This document shows, one piece after another, positions 1 to 10,765 of a stretch of 64,000 nucleotides of DNA. The first letter of the stretch is position 1, and each line of letters opens with the position of its first letter. Made by a program: the position numbers and the translations under genes. The DNA is taken from positions 2,190,583 to 2,254,582 of the forward strand of contig NW_006768765.1 of assembly GCF_000204055.1 (NCBI RefSeq), given 5' to 3'. Under the pieces are notes generated by a model, which made no database searches, had not been told where the DNA came from, and worked only from the letters and a program-made list of their open reading frames with translations. Origin of the DNA: Melampsora larici-populina 98AG31 (lineage: Eukaryota; Basidiomycota; Pucciniomycetes; Pucciniales; Melampsoraceae).

Positions 1-1250
1 TTCCAAGCGGCCTTCATGGCCTCAGAAATTACGTACTACCGTCTTGGGGCTAGTCGCGGTGAAAACAATATGGGTCAGTTTCTTATGAATCCTCTGACCT
101 GATCATCTCAAAGGCATCATGTTCCGATTCTGGTCCTGATTCTTTGATTGTTCGAACTTGTAGGAGCTCTTTATTGGCAACGTAATTCATATCTACTTAA
201 TCTTAATGTTTTAAACAAAGAACTGAGTTTTGTCATCAAACTTTTTAGTGAATGATGTCTGGGAAGGTGTTAGCTGGTCTTCGATTGAATATACTGGAAG
301 ATGGAAAATCTTCCATTATGTGGCTGAACGTGTTCAAGATCATGTTATCATCTCTCCGATGTTCAATCGTACAAATCAAACCCTTGACGTATATGCCACT
401 TCGGATCTATGGTAAGTCACTTATCAGACTATATCGCAATGTGACATTCTTTGAGTCTGAACTAATCTTCACCCATCATAGGTATCCCGTTACAGGAAAC
501 GCGAAATGGACCTGTAAGTCTATTTTATACTTGATGAATGACCTACCGATTAGTGATGTGTTATCTCGTCTTTAGGGTATGACTTCGCTGGAAAACAGCT
601 TGCGTCGGCTAACCAGACTTTCAGCATTGGTCCGATCAACTCTACCCATCTCTTCCGCGCTGTTGGACTCGAAGACATGGTCCCTGGATCAACTCCATCA
701 AATGATGCATGGCTTCACCTTCAGCTTACTGCTTCTAGTCAAACGAGTGGTCAATCTTTTTATAATGAACAATTCTTCCATCCTGTTCCTCTCAAGGATG
801 CCGCTCTTCGAGCTTCGCATGTAACGGTAACAGTAACAGGGAAAAATCGGTTTAATATCATTGGTCACGGTGCTGTGGCCGCATGGGTTAATGGTATGTG
901 ATTTGAATTTTCTTCGAGCTAATGAAAGTTGAATTTCTGACTTGAATTTCTTTCTACCTAATAGTCGAGCCACCACCAGGTATGAGACTCTTCCGCTATT
1001 TTACCTCTCATGGATCCCATATACTGATACAGCTATTTTACGTGACGTGTTTCAATTAGGAGTCACCGGTTATTTCATGGATAGCAGAACGAAGAAACCA
1101 TCAAATTGCTTCTTTCTTCGTCCTGATGAGGTTAGAGTATTAGATTTTGTGGTTTATGAGGATAACACCAATGGAGAATTTTCGTCAAAGATCCATGTTC
1201 GAACTCTTTGGGATAACTATCATAAGTCTAATACCCCGACTACAACATAA
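1..1250 (+). CDS. beta-mannosidase (GH2), C-terminal part
   Basis: Glycoside hydrolase family 2 beta-mannosidase, which removes terminal beta-linked mannose from mannan or N-glycan fragments. The 5' end lies outside the window. My exon model is 1-73, 164-181, 249-411, 482-513, 576-893, 965-979 and 1060-1250; every junction is GT..AG and keeps phase. The spliced protein reads MGALYWQLNDVWEGVSWSS followed by IEYTGRWK, the hallmark block at the end of the catalytic barrel in this family, and then the C-terminal beta-sandwich, ending in VRTLWDNYH before TAA at 1248-1250. Exons of 18 nt and 15 nt are needed to complete conserved residues (ALYWQ; VEPPP). Family call is firm from the WQLNDVW and WSSIEY motifs; the substrate is inferred from the family. 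Confidence 0.9.
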
Positions 1251-2413
1251 CCCCAGTATCCCGAAAGATCGAGATTTTTTTACATTCTGGCCTGTGAAAT
1301 TTTTGAAGATGAAAAGTTAAGGTTAAGTATGACTGATATTAGTAAGAAAGATGATGGATTTCACGAACAAATTTTATTACTTGTTAAATTTTCTTGAAGA
1401 TCATAATGAATGTAGGGTGATAGGCTAGAATATATTCAAGGGGATGTCTTTAATAATTTTTTGATATACTTGAACCAATAATGAGATTTGAATGTATGTA
1501 TGTATATATGTAGAGGCATGAAATGATGCAAAATTTAGAGATTTTGAAAATATGACAATCAAAGAAAACTAGCTGATAATTGTTTGAAATCCTAGTCCTG
1601 TGTTTCTTGACTCATCTCTTGGTCTTATTTCAGAGTTATTATACTTTTCAAAAACTGAGCTTGGCATACATTAAAAAACTCAACTTCAGACCCTTTATAA
1701 TTAGGCTCCAATGATATAAAATGAGGAATAATTGATGCTTACGCCAATCAAATCTCGTTGAGCTTTCAGATTGATATGTCACCATAGTCTTGCTATTCTT
1801 ATATGTCTATGGAATGCCCTATCTTGATCTACCCGTGAACCAACTTTACTCTAAATATTCACATTGATGTATTTTCCAAGGTATGTCTAAGCAAAGTATG
1901 TTTTTTATAACCTTGTATCAGGAATAATGTGCCTGGTTGCACTATACACCAGAAGAGAAAACATCTCTTTGAGTTTGTTTTTGCCTTTCCCTTAGGAAAG
2001 CAAGAGCTTGGTACTGCTTGTGTAGGTATCATCATCTGGCCTGAGGCTGAATCCTTTGACTTTCACGTACAAAAATCAGGTAGAGTCTGTTGTGCACTTG
2101 CACCCTTGAACTTCAAACAATACCTTCAAGTCTTGTTCACATCCATAACATATCAGTAAATCAGACTCTGATCTCGGGAATAAGTCTTTATTTCCAATGA
2201 TACTCTGATTTAAATCATACAATAGTAACAATTACAAAAAAACGGAGAGAATGATTTGACCCTGTTCTTACAATACATGATATTACACGAAACCCCATTC
2301 TCTTAAAACTCATCAGGTGTGAAAAAGGAATAGGATATATGCAGATCTATGATATAAGAGTAAATTGGACAACTATCCTTGATACTTCCTGAAGGTGATC
2401 AAACAAACATTAC
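1251..2413. other. intergenic, no supported gene
   Basis: AT-rich spacer between two convergent genes. It holds only short open frames (for example a 76-codon frame at 1929-2159 on the plus strand) with no recognisable motif, signal peptide or splice context. The two flanking 3' UTRs presumably end here. Confidence 0.5.
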
Positions 2414-3761
2414 TCAATCATTCTTTTTTGACATCTCCTCAACCGGTCTTCCACCCCAGCCAAACCACCAACCCGGTCCAGGTGGATTTGCAACGGCTGA
2501 AGAAGAAGAAGGTGGGGGTGGCGGCGTTGATCTTTCAACGAGAGGTCGTGTTTCATCTTCCATTTGTCCGGTACTAGCCCTTGGTGCGTTCCAACGTTTT
2601 GATCGATTAGATGCCATCCATTCTGTCTCACTACCCGAAGCTTCATCTTGTAAAATCTCATCATATGCGCTCAATCCGCTTCCACTGTTGCTATGGTGCA
2701 TACGTGAGCTAGCTTGAATGACACGGCCAGGTGCAGGTAATGGAGAAGAAACTCTTCGGTTTCCTGACCCTCCATTCTTCATCATCCCTGGAACACCTAG
2801 ATTCGAGGAAGATGAATCGTATTCTGGAATTTGATAACCTGATAAAGCTTGAGGTTGGACCGAAGGAGGTCGAAAAAATAATTGATTATAGACTGCACCT
2901 GGTGGATGCTCGAAATCGTGTTGAGATTGATGATGGGTACGAGTTTGCATAGGTTGAAAGACTGCTGCAGCTGCTGGACCGAACTGTCGTAAGAAGTTCA
3001 TCGCATAGATAGAAGCTGGATGATGATCCATTGGCATATTATTGTTCATCACTTGAGATTGATTTGTTTGAGACTGATTTATAGATTGCTGTGACTAATG
3101 TAGAAATGATAAAGAGAGGATCAAATGATAGATTAGGTAGATTCTGATCGAAATCAAATACAGAAGAACAGGGAAACAGCTTACTGCTACAAGTCCCATC
3201 ACAAGTTCTTTCATCTTTTCGACCAATCTACGTAAATAATCTGCACCTGCTCTTTTGGCTTTTTCTTTAGCTTCTACCATGATTGCGTCGATATCGGATT
3301 CATGTTCGAGAAGGAAAGGATGTAAGTAAGTGACATAGACAAAAGTAGAGCCTTGGATTTGAGGCAGGGTGAGCCAGAGCATTAGGATAGTTTTAGCTTC
3401 GTAATAGAATGGTAACCTGATGATTCATAATAGGAGGGCTAGGATGTAAGTAAAAGCATAGATAAAGAGAACCTGAATGAAGAAAGCTCACCAATTGATG
3501 AGCCATCCAAAGGTGTTTTCGAGTGCAGTGACCGATCCCATGACGATCCAATACATGAGTAGGACTTCGAGTGATTGAAGGTCATTGGCTTTGATCGCTT
3601 TGTAAGACAGATAGATAGGATAGAGTGTGCCTAATGAGGTACTTGATATTGAATCGATATGCAAAAGATAAAGAAATTAGAATGAGTTAACATTTAGTTA
3701 AAAAGATAAAGAAGTTTATAGCTTACACGATCAAGAATGAGATAAAGGAGAATAAGCCCAT
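2414..3761 (-). CDS. REEP/Yop1 (TB2/DP1/HVA22) family ER membrane-shaping protein
   Basis: Exons on the minus strand: 3727-3761, 3492-3641, 3185-3416 and 2414-3094; phases agree and give 365 aa. The N-terminal part carries the TB2/DP1/HVA22 domain: GTLYPIYLSYKAIKAND, a hydrophobic hairpin around LLMYWIVMGSVTALEN, then MLWLTLPQIQGSTFVY and a PFLLEHESDID segment typical of the family. These proteins insert as wedge hairpins in the ER tubule membrane and curve it. Unusually, about 240 residues follow the domain: a Q/N/S-rich, proline-rich, apparently disordered tail with a tryptophan-glycine cluster (GPGWWFGWGG) near the end. Fungal Yop1 proteins are normally about 180-200 aa, so the tail may be a regulatory or adaptor extension. 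The start is the first ATG, directly before the hairpin exon. Confidence 0.88.
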
Positions 3762-3781
3762 CCTTTATCTGATGATGTTTG

Positions 3782-3847
3782 TGTCTTGGTTATAGTCTTG
3801 GTTATTGTCTTGGTTATAGTCTTGAAGTAGTCTTGAAGTAGTCTTGC
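3782..3847. repeat. short tandem repeat
   Basis: Imperfect head-to-tail units of the type TCTTGGTTATAG, passing into units of TCTTGAAGTAG, just upstream of the REEP-like gene start (minus strand). Simple slippage repeat; it may lie in the promoter or 5' UTR of that gene. Confidence 0.7.
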
Positions 3848-4831
3848 TGAGCTGATAATCTTGAAGTGAGTCAATGGTTTGTATGGTAAACAGGGAAACA
3901 AGTATCAAGCATTGATCATCATGAAATATCAAGTCTTGGATACTTAAGGAGCTGACCTTAACTCCTAAGTCAACCTTAACTTTGGTGACTGTGGTGTGAC
4001 ATCGATCTCCATCAGACTCATTTCAAACAATATCACAAGTTTCATCATGTGACATCATCATGATCCATGACATCATGACCTTGTAGGGAAACCCTCCTGG
4101 TAGTTATGTATGTCCAGTCAGATGATGCCAAATGAGCAAATGTTCCTCAATGCTCATCTCTCCTTGTATAAAAATTGACTTCAATCATGAAAGGATGTAC
4201 CTTCATATTTGGATTGAAATTGAATTTATAGCACTTTTTGATTTGTAACAAAAATGAAAGGGGGTTTTTACCACCACTGCATAGTATATCAAAAGAACAT
4301 TCACATAATTGTTTCTGGTTCCAAATTTATTGTTTCTAGGTGAAGATTAAGACAATGTGTGCATAACAATAACATTCACCCCCCAGACAATGACAATCTT
4401 AATGCTAACTGTTGACTGTGAAGCCAATCCCACGTCCTTTCACTCTACATGTATGTACACTTGCTTAGTCAAGTTTTAATCACACAGGATTGGCAAGATT
4501 GATTTCCTAACCCTCAGAGTGATCAATTATAACAATACTTACAAGAATTGACAATCAATCACTCAGAAATCTACTTCCAAGGTTGTATACTTCCTTACTC
4601 AGAGTGTCTTAGATTCTACCTTTCAGTTTCCAAAGTGATCATGTTTTGTCCAAGAGTACACTGCTAAGATGTGATTGACTTGGAGACTAGGATAGTGTTC
4701 TGGATATCAACAATTATTTTTTGGAGAACCTCAGGAAGTAGTTGTTTAATGTAAGTCAGTGTATACAATTTGTTGAAAGGTTTATTGATAACAGAGAGCT
4801 CTATAATTTGAATTCAAGGTTGAAGTATTTA
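3848..4831. other. intergenic, no supported gene
   Basis: AT-rich spacer with many stops in all frames. It presumably contains the promoter of the minus-strand REEP-like gene. A C-rich run near 4378-4384 and TGACATCATG-like repeats near 4040-4080 are the only visible peculiarities. Confidence 0.4.
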
Positions 4832-5604
4832 GAGCATCCACTATCGTTACAGTAAAATTTCAGTAAATTTTACAGTACAGATTTCACAGTACAGTAAATT
4901 TAGGTACAGAAAGGTGGAAATCCACTATCGTTTCAGTAATATCGTTCTGTACGGTACGTACCGTACAGAAATGACCCTGCCCCACAATCATAGAGAATTG
5001 TACATTCAGTAAATAATCTGCAAGCTATTGACCTTGGCTCAGAAACATGGATAGTCTCAAAGTATCTAGATTTACGAGATGCTGAGATCCATCATGGTCT
5101 GATGAATGACCTCAAGGATCCATCATTGTCTGATGGACGATTGTACAACAACAAGGACAATCAAAAAAAGCAAAAAAATAGCACAAGATGTTCATTTGAT
5201 GAAGTCACTTTGATTTGATCAAGTCGATTATTGAGAAGATTGGTTGAAATGGTTGATTGACAAGAAGGCAAGAAATTTGATCGATGAGAAGATGAAAAAT
5301 TTGATCGATGAGAAGATGAAAGAGTTGATCGATGAGAGGGTGATAGAGATTGAAGGATAGTAGAGGGTGATTTTGGGAAGGTGGTGATGAATCCCTATGT
5401 AGAATCGGTAGATTTGGTGGATACCGATTCGGTACAGATTCTGTAGAGGTGCAGTAGATTTACTGGACCTCTACAGATTTTTGACCGAATCTGTAGCTAC
5501 CGATCTGTACTTTGTACACGATTGGGGATTTTTGGCCTCGGTACGGTAAATTTCAGTCAAATTTACAGTACCGAGGCTGTTTACAGCAACGATAGTGGAT
5601 GCTC
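4832..5604. mobile_element. PIF/Harbinger-type MITE (773 bp)
   Basis: Terminal inverted repeats begin GAGCATCCACTATCGTT at 4832 and end with the reverse complement at 5604 (AACGATAGTGGATGCTC). The element is flanked by TTA on both sides (4829-4831 and 5605-5607), the 3-bp TWA duplication of PIF/Harbinger elements. It has no long ORF. Inside it are further inverted copies of a CAGTAAATTT motif, a GTACGGTACGTACCGTAC palindrome near 4957, and a short tandem array at about 5271-5345. Non-autonomous; a transposase of this superfamily lies decayed at 12.1-14.4 kb, but its termini are not resolved, so a direct link is not shown. Confidence 0.85.
5271..5345 (+). repeat. tandem repeat inside the MITE
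   Basis: About three imperfect copies of a 24-bp unit containing TTGATCGATGAGAAGATGAA, lying within the Harbinger-type MITE. Confidence 0.75.
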
Positions 5605-5883
5605 TTAAAGCTTGACGAAAGACATCAGGAAACCATAGAATTGATATTGATTTCGAGGTTCAAAAAGTGAAAAACATGCATTATCTTCAAGTGATGAACC
5701 AGTTTGATTTTTATATACAAGTTTCACAAGTCAACATTACCAGTATGTCATGAAACTTGATATTGTGGCCGTGAAAGATGCTTAGAAAAGAGGTTTCGCT
5801 TTTCGAACATACCTGGCTTCATCTTCCAACATTTAATTTCAGTTGGTTTTCTTACGAGTTCGATTAGCTCAATGTCAATGACC

Positions 5884-6433
5884 TTATGATCTCACCTGAC
5901 TGATTTTGTGGAATAAACGACCTCGTCGAAGTTGTCGTCGAGAGCTTAACTTAACATGACCGATATGTCGAAAGTTGACTGGTTCAGTCAACCAAGATAT
6001 CCAGCCGCGATGGGTAGTTCGAGAGCTGATTGAAGTCAACAAATTGTTCCCAATCACGCTACCTCGCAACGATAGCCATTATATGTTCGACTAACAAACT
6101 CGTCATCGTCATTTCTGGTGCAAATTCCAAACTGGGTTGACAGATCACTAGCAACAAGTGAATAGCATGGTCGCATATTTCCGGTCTTATTTGGAGCTTA
6201 GCATCAACGATTGAATTCTTCCGAATACGAGCGTCGGGGACGAGCGTCCGGTCTGTCGGTTCCGATCGTCGCTCGGCATGGTAGGCCAGTCCAATCAAGA
6301 CAATCGTCCAGTCAAGAGGATATTTGATACCCCGCCGAACAATGGGAATCGTGTGCAACCCTTCACAAGGCAGCCCCATCCACCAACACCAAACTTCTAG
6401 CCTTGTGAGTTTCACAGCAAGGAGAACTATCAT
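5884..6433 (-). pseudogene. possible decayed unknown gene
   Basis: On the minus strand a 124-codon frame (6433-6059) runs on, after one stop, in the same frame as a plausible continuation (DWEQFVDFNQLSNYPSRL). The part around AKLQIRPEICDHAIHLLLV to LLVEHIMAIVA looks like a helical protein sequence, while the N-terminal half looks random. No family is recognised. It could be a pseudogene fragment or chance; confidence is low. Confidence 0.25.
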
Positions 6434-6440
6434 ATAAATA
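6431..6440 (+). promoter_or_regulatory. TATA box of the repeat-peptide gene
   Basis: CATATAAATA about 220 bp upstream of the ATG at 6659, followed by a pyrimidine-rich leader typical of strongly expressed fungal genes. No other TATA-like element stands out nearer the start. Confidence 0.5.
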
Positions 6441-6658
6441 GGGCTATCCTATCGCTCCTTCTTGGGCTTGCAGTAAACCACTCAAACACACACCTAATTC
6501 CTATTTAATCAGTTCAGTTCAAGCACCGGTTGCTGCTATCTGTTTCTTCATACAAGCTAGCCTTGTTTCTTGTTCTCTATCTTGACTAATTTTTCGAGTT
6601 CCATATCTTAAACCTTCTTTTTATTATTATTCACCAAAATCTAAATACGCTAGTCAAT

Positions 6659-7415
6659 ATGCAGTTCACGTCCGTCACCATTATTGCATTCAATGCCTTC
6701 CTCGCGTCGCATGTCACTGCATTGCCCACAAGGTTAGTTTTTGTTTCTCTTTTTTCATCCTGCTCACAGCACCCCATATCCTAACATATTTTTTGACCTT
6801 GTAAGCCCTAGTCTTGATCAGAGATTGACAGTGCAAACCCGAGACATTCATGCGCCTATCAGGAATACTCGACGATCTCTAGTGAAGCAGCGTGATATCC
6901 CTGCTCCTGTCCTTGCCGCTCTCGGGATTCAAGCCGCACAACCCGCTCAGACCACAGTCAAGGCTGTTAACCAGACCCAAAACACCAGACGATCTATTCA
7001 CGAACAGCGCGACATTCCTGCGCCAGTTCTCGCTGCTCTCGGTATCCAGGCTGCTCCACCCGCACAGACAGCAAACACAGCAGTCAACCAGACGAAGAAC
7101 ACCAGACGAGATATTCCTGCCCCAGTTCTCGCTGCCCTCGGTATCCAGGCTGCTCAACCCGCACAGGCAGCAACAGCAGTCAACCAGACGAAGAACACTC
7201 GCCGATCTTTCCTGCCCCAGTTCTCGCTGCCCTCGGTATCCAGGCTGCTCAACCCGCACAGACAGCAAACACCGCAGTCAACCAGACGAGTCAACCAAGC
7301 TAACAATACTCGTCGATCCGATATCAGCCAGCGCGACATTCCTGCCCCTGTCTTAGCTGCCCTTGGTGTCCAAGCAGCCAAGCCCACCAACAATGGAACG
7401 TCCACAGCTAACTAA
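6659..7415 (+). CDS. secreted Kex2-type repeat-peptide precursor (227 aa)
   Basis: Two exons, 6659-6732 and 6806-7415, phase-consistent, 227 aa. Residues 1-21 form a signal peptide (hydrophobic core VTIIAFNAFLASHVTA). The rest is built of a repeated block: RDIPAPVLAALGIQAA at residues about 54, 93 and 126, and RDIPAPVLAALGVQAA at about 201. Units are joined by Gln/Asn/Thr-rich linkers that end in NTRR. Dibasic TRR sites are classic Kex2 cleavage sites, so the precursor should yield several near-identical peptides in the Golgi. Between the third and last unit lies a fourth copy read in the wrong frame (residues about 159-190; DNA 7200-7290), where the reading frame is later restored. Fungal precursors of this layout include mating pheromones, ustiloxin-type RiPP precursors and Kex2-processed repeat effectors; the function here is unknown. 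Confidence 0.85.
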
Positions 7416-8069
7416 ATAGGTATGCGTAATCATATTTGAGCCACACAGTCGTTTTCATGTTACTGATCGTCATTGAAACCCTCTCCTCTGCTCCACATTC
7501 ACAATCACAGACCCATGTATGACACAACCGAGAAGCGCTTCCTTGTGAACCATAGAGTAGTCCATACGCTGGTACTTTATCAAAGCAATTGCTCCCTTGT
7601 AACTTTCATATTCATTATACCCATTGCAATCCTAGCTGTTTGCATATTTCGCGTCATGGATCTGATATTCATCATCGCGCTCTTCGTTTCATTTTGAGTC
7701 AAACTGTGCACAATTTCCTCGTGACTGAGAGCCATTGAGACAAGGATTACTTCATACAAAAGTTCACTTTTCTCATTCTTTTTATCCAACTTCACTGTAC
7801 TTTCACCTCTACTGGTCTGCTTCAATTACCTTTCACCCAGCCCATAGCCACATTAGAACTTTCCATTTCATTCCCCGCAAAGTATCCAATGAAATATTTG
7901 TTTACAAATGCTTACCAGATTTTTCTCCGTCGAGATGTCATCCATATCACATCTAACTCAACATACTGACTCTTCGTTGGGTCCAATTGTAAAAGGCATG
8001 ACTTGAACATCTTTATGATCGAAATTGGCCCCGTGTCTTTTCCCCATTCGAGGGATCTCTCGCCTTCCT
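7416..8069. other. 3' UTR and spacer between the tandem repeat-peptide copies
   Basis: Follows the stop of the peptide precursor. The part 7500-7680 resembles 8500-8640, supporting a tandem duplication that took in the 3' flank. No gene is seen. Confidence 0.45.
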
Positions 8070-8640
8070 CCTCTAGGCCTAGTATGTCGAGGCTCATATC
8101 CTTGTGGGTCAAATGTGCGACCTCGCATGCTAAAAACAGTAAGTCGCCCTCCCAGCATTTTTTTCGAATTGCAAAGCCCGAGTCTCCACCAGAGATCAAC
8201 ATTCCAAACTCGAGACATTCCTGCGCCTGCCTTCGGCGCCCTTGTATCCAGCCCGCCAAGCAGACCAACAACGCCAAGCGTGACATCCCCGCTCATGTTC
8301 TCGCTGCTCTCGGCATTCAGCCTTTTACAACCAAACAAAGAACACTCGGAAATGCATTCCTGCTGTTTTTCTAGCCCCCCTTGCTATCCAGCCTGCCAAT
8401 CAGATGAAGAACATCAACTGAGATATTTTAGCAGTCACATCCTCCCAATTCTTGCAACTTGGGTACTCAATATCTAAAAACCGCTTTATTATCTGAAGGA
8501 AATTATAGAAAGAACGTAAACCAAACTTGTTGAGAGCTATCCTTGTAAACCACAGCGTGTTCGAAATGAGCTTTTAACTCATTAATCACAAATTGTTTTG
8601 TTGTCTAATCCCCTCGCGAACAATTTTTACATACCCATTA
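8070..8640 (+). pseudogene. decayed tandem copy of the repeat-peptide precursor
   Basis: About 1.3 kb downstream of the intact gene the DNA again contains the signature units. One frame reads KRDIPAHVLAALGIQP (about 8278-8325), another RDIPAPAFGALVSS (about 8210). Sequence before these (AAGCCCGAGTCTCCACCAGA) matches the start of exon 2 of the intact gene, and a CTCGCATG..CAGTAAGT stretch at about 8125 resembles its exon 1 end and donor. The 3' flank is also similar. No single frame spans the copy and no signal peptide is preserved, so it is a pseudogene. Boundaries are approximate. Confidence 0.7.
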
Positions 8641-8972
8641 CAATTTCAATTGAAATAAGGGCAACTGGACAAAATTGCCAACTAGAAAAACTTCACCTAC
8701 AAAACTCTTCTTCGACATAAGATCAAAAAGTACGCAGGTATACATGATCAATTTCTGCATTGTTTTGTTGCTTTTAATCGCATACTTACTTTGCTACACT
8801 AAAGAAGTCAACGTTGATAGCATGTACAGTCACTTTCAAAGATCACATTCAACGACCACAAAGGTAACAACACAACAACAACGATAAATTTTGTTTTACG
8901 TCAACCGGGCAAAGAAAATAATGACAATAAAGAAGTTCAGTCTCTTGGGGTAACAAACTCATGACATCATCT

Positions 8973-10765
8973 TCAAAGTACATTCTTATTTTTGAGATCC
9001 TCGCATGCTTCCATCACTCGTTTGACCATGGTCTTCTCACCTTCACGTACCCAAACTCGAGGGTCTGGTTAAAACGCATCAAATCATTGCCAGTCAATCA
9101 CAACTTCTGCTCTCAAGCACAAAAGGAGAATATATCAATAGCGTACCGTAGTATTTCTTGTTAGGCTTGTCAGCGCCTTCAGGGTTCCCGACCTGGGTCT
9201 TGAGGTATTCCTTCTTATCGTTGTAGTAGTTCTATTCATGGTGAATAATAAGTCAACATTGACCTCTGACAAAATAAATGCAAAGAACACTAACCCTGAA
9301 TCCTTCCATGTATGCCCATTGCGTGTCTGTAATTGAATCATAACCAATCAATCTCAAATTAGAAGCTCTTCGGAAACAATAAAGGGAAATTACAAACCCG
9401 TGTCGACATTCATCTGAAAACGAAGCATATTTTGTTGTTAGTGAGCCGGTATCAGTGAAGGTTGGACCGAAGCAGAACACGGACCTTGACAACTCCGTAT
9501 TTCAATGCCAATGCGATCTCCTCTTTGGTGGATCCTGAGCCACCGTGAAAGACGAGGTAAAGAGGACGATCGTCGTCGGTCTGAAGTTGCTTCTTACAGT
9601 ATGCTTGGTGCTTGCCCAAGAGTTCTGGTTGAAGGCAAACGTTTCCGGGCTTGTAGACACCATGTACATTTCCCTAGTATGTCATCACAATGATTAGTGG
9701 TGTGAAATCAACAGCAGGGTTACAATCAAGCTTACAAACGCAGCCGCAATTGAGAACATGGGGCTGATTTTGCTGAACGCCTGCTGGATGTCCCACTGTT
9801 ATGTTAGAATAGATAAGAAACATGTCAGATCAAGTTACTTTGCGAAGCGGAACAAAACATAGCAAAGATCCAACGGACGATATCCTCAGGCTGAGTGTAG
9901 AGAGCAGCGTTATCAACGTTCTCATTGTTTACACCGTCCTCTTCACCACCGGTGATACCGATCTCCATTTCGAGCCATAGATCGATCTTGGCCATCCTGG
10001 CGAAATACTTGCAACATATCTCAATGTTTTCCTCCTTGGATTCCTCCGAAAGGTCAAGCATGTGAGATGAGAAGAGTGGTTCTTTGTGTTCTTTGTAGTA
10101 AGCTTCATCAGCCTCTAACATTCCGTCGAACCAAGGTAAGAGTTTCTTGGCGCAATGATCGGAGTGCATAATGACAGGAATACCGTAAGTAGGTGCGATC
10201 GATCTACGAAAGAGGTCAAGAGAATTATCATTACAATTTTACACAACGCTTGGTTTTGAACAGGAGAATATTCTTACCGAACAAACATGGCAGCTGCCGT
10301 AGCACCTGCAATCGAAGCCTGTTGGACATCGTTCTTGACTCCCTTGCCTGCAAAGAAAGCCGCTCCACCTTGGGAGACTTGAATGATCACTGGAGCCTTG
10401 GAGTCACGAGCACCTTCCAAAGCAGCGATGACAGTAGAAGAAGAGGTACACTAGAAGTAAAATTAGTCGGTTTCAGTGATTGGCGAAGTGTTTTTCAGGA
10501 GAACAATGGAACACCCACGTTGAAAGCTGGGATAGCAAACCCGTGTTTCTTAGCATACTCGAGAACGGTGACAAGGTTCTTGCCAGTAACAACTCCGCTA
10601 CATGAGAATCAATGGAAGGAAAAGAGGCTTAGCCTTGAATGCAATCTAGAGTAATGCTGACAAACTCACGCCTGTAAATGAGTAAGGAGATGGTCAGTCA
10701 ACAACAATGAAGGTAAATAAGTGTTCAAAGGAACTGACAGGTACGAGGTCTGATAGTCCACCCAT
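8973..10765 (-). CDS. FBA1: fructose-bisphosphate aldolase, class II
   Basis: Zinc-dependent class II aldolase of glycolysis and gluconeogenesis, cytosolic. Minus-strand exons: 10739-10765, 10670-10671, 10519-10597, 10278-10450, 9879-10203, 9736-9795, 9485-9673, 9398-9413, 9295-9326, 9147-9231 and 8973-9064. Together they give 359 aa, the same length as the yeast enzyme. Visible landmarks: zinc and active-site block VIMHSDHCAKKLLPW, GEEDGVNNENVDN, the AAAFGNVHGVYKPGN zinc-ligand region, VFHGGSGSTKEEI and MNVDTDTQWA, ending in DLKNKNVL. Two small exons are required: 2 nt (GC at 10670-10671, between a consensus acceptor and GTGAGT donor) and 16 nt. A CATAAAAGG element at about 10888 (minus strand) is a possible TATA box. 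Start is the first ATG, MGGLSDLVP. Confidence 0.95.

Noticed and set aside
3782..3847. Possible CRISPR-like array
   Set aside because: Units of about 11-12 bp with no spacers, in eukaryotic DNA; simple slippage repeat.
7958..8338. Overlapping minus-strand ORFs of about 125 codons
   Set aside because: They are antisense shadows of the decayed repeat-peptide copy, with no motif or splice support.
9505..10654. Plus-strand frames over the aldolase gene
   Set aside because: Antisense shadows of conserved aldolase exons.
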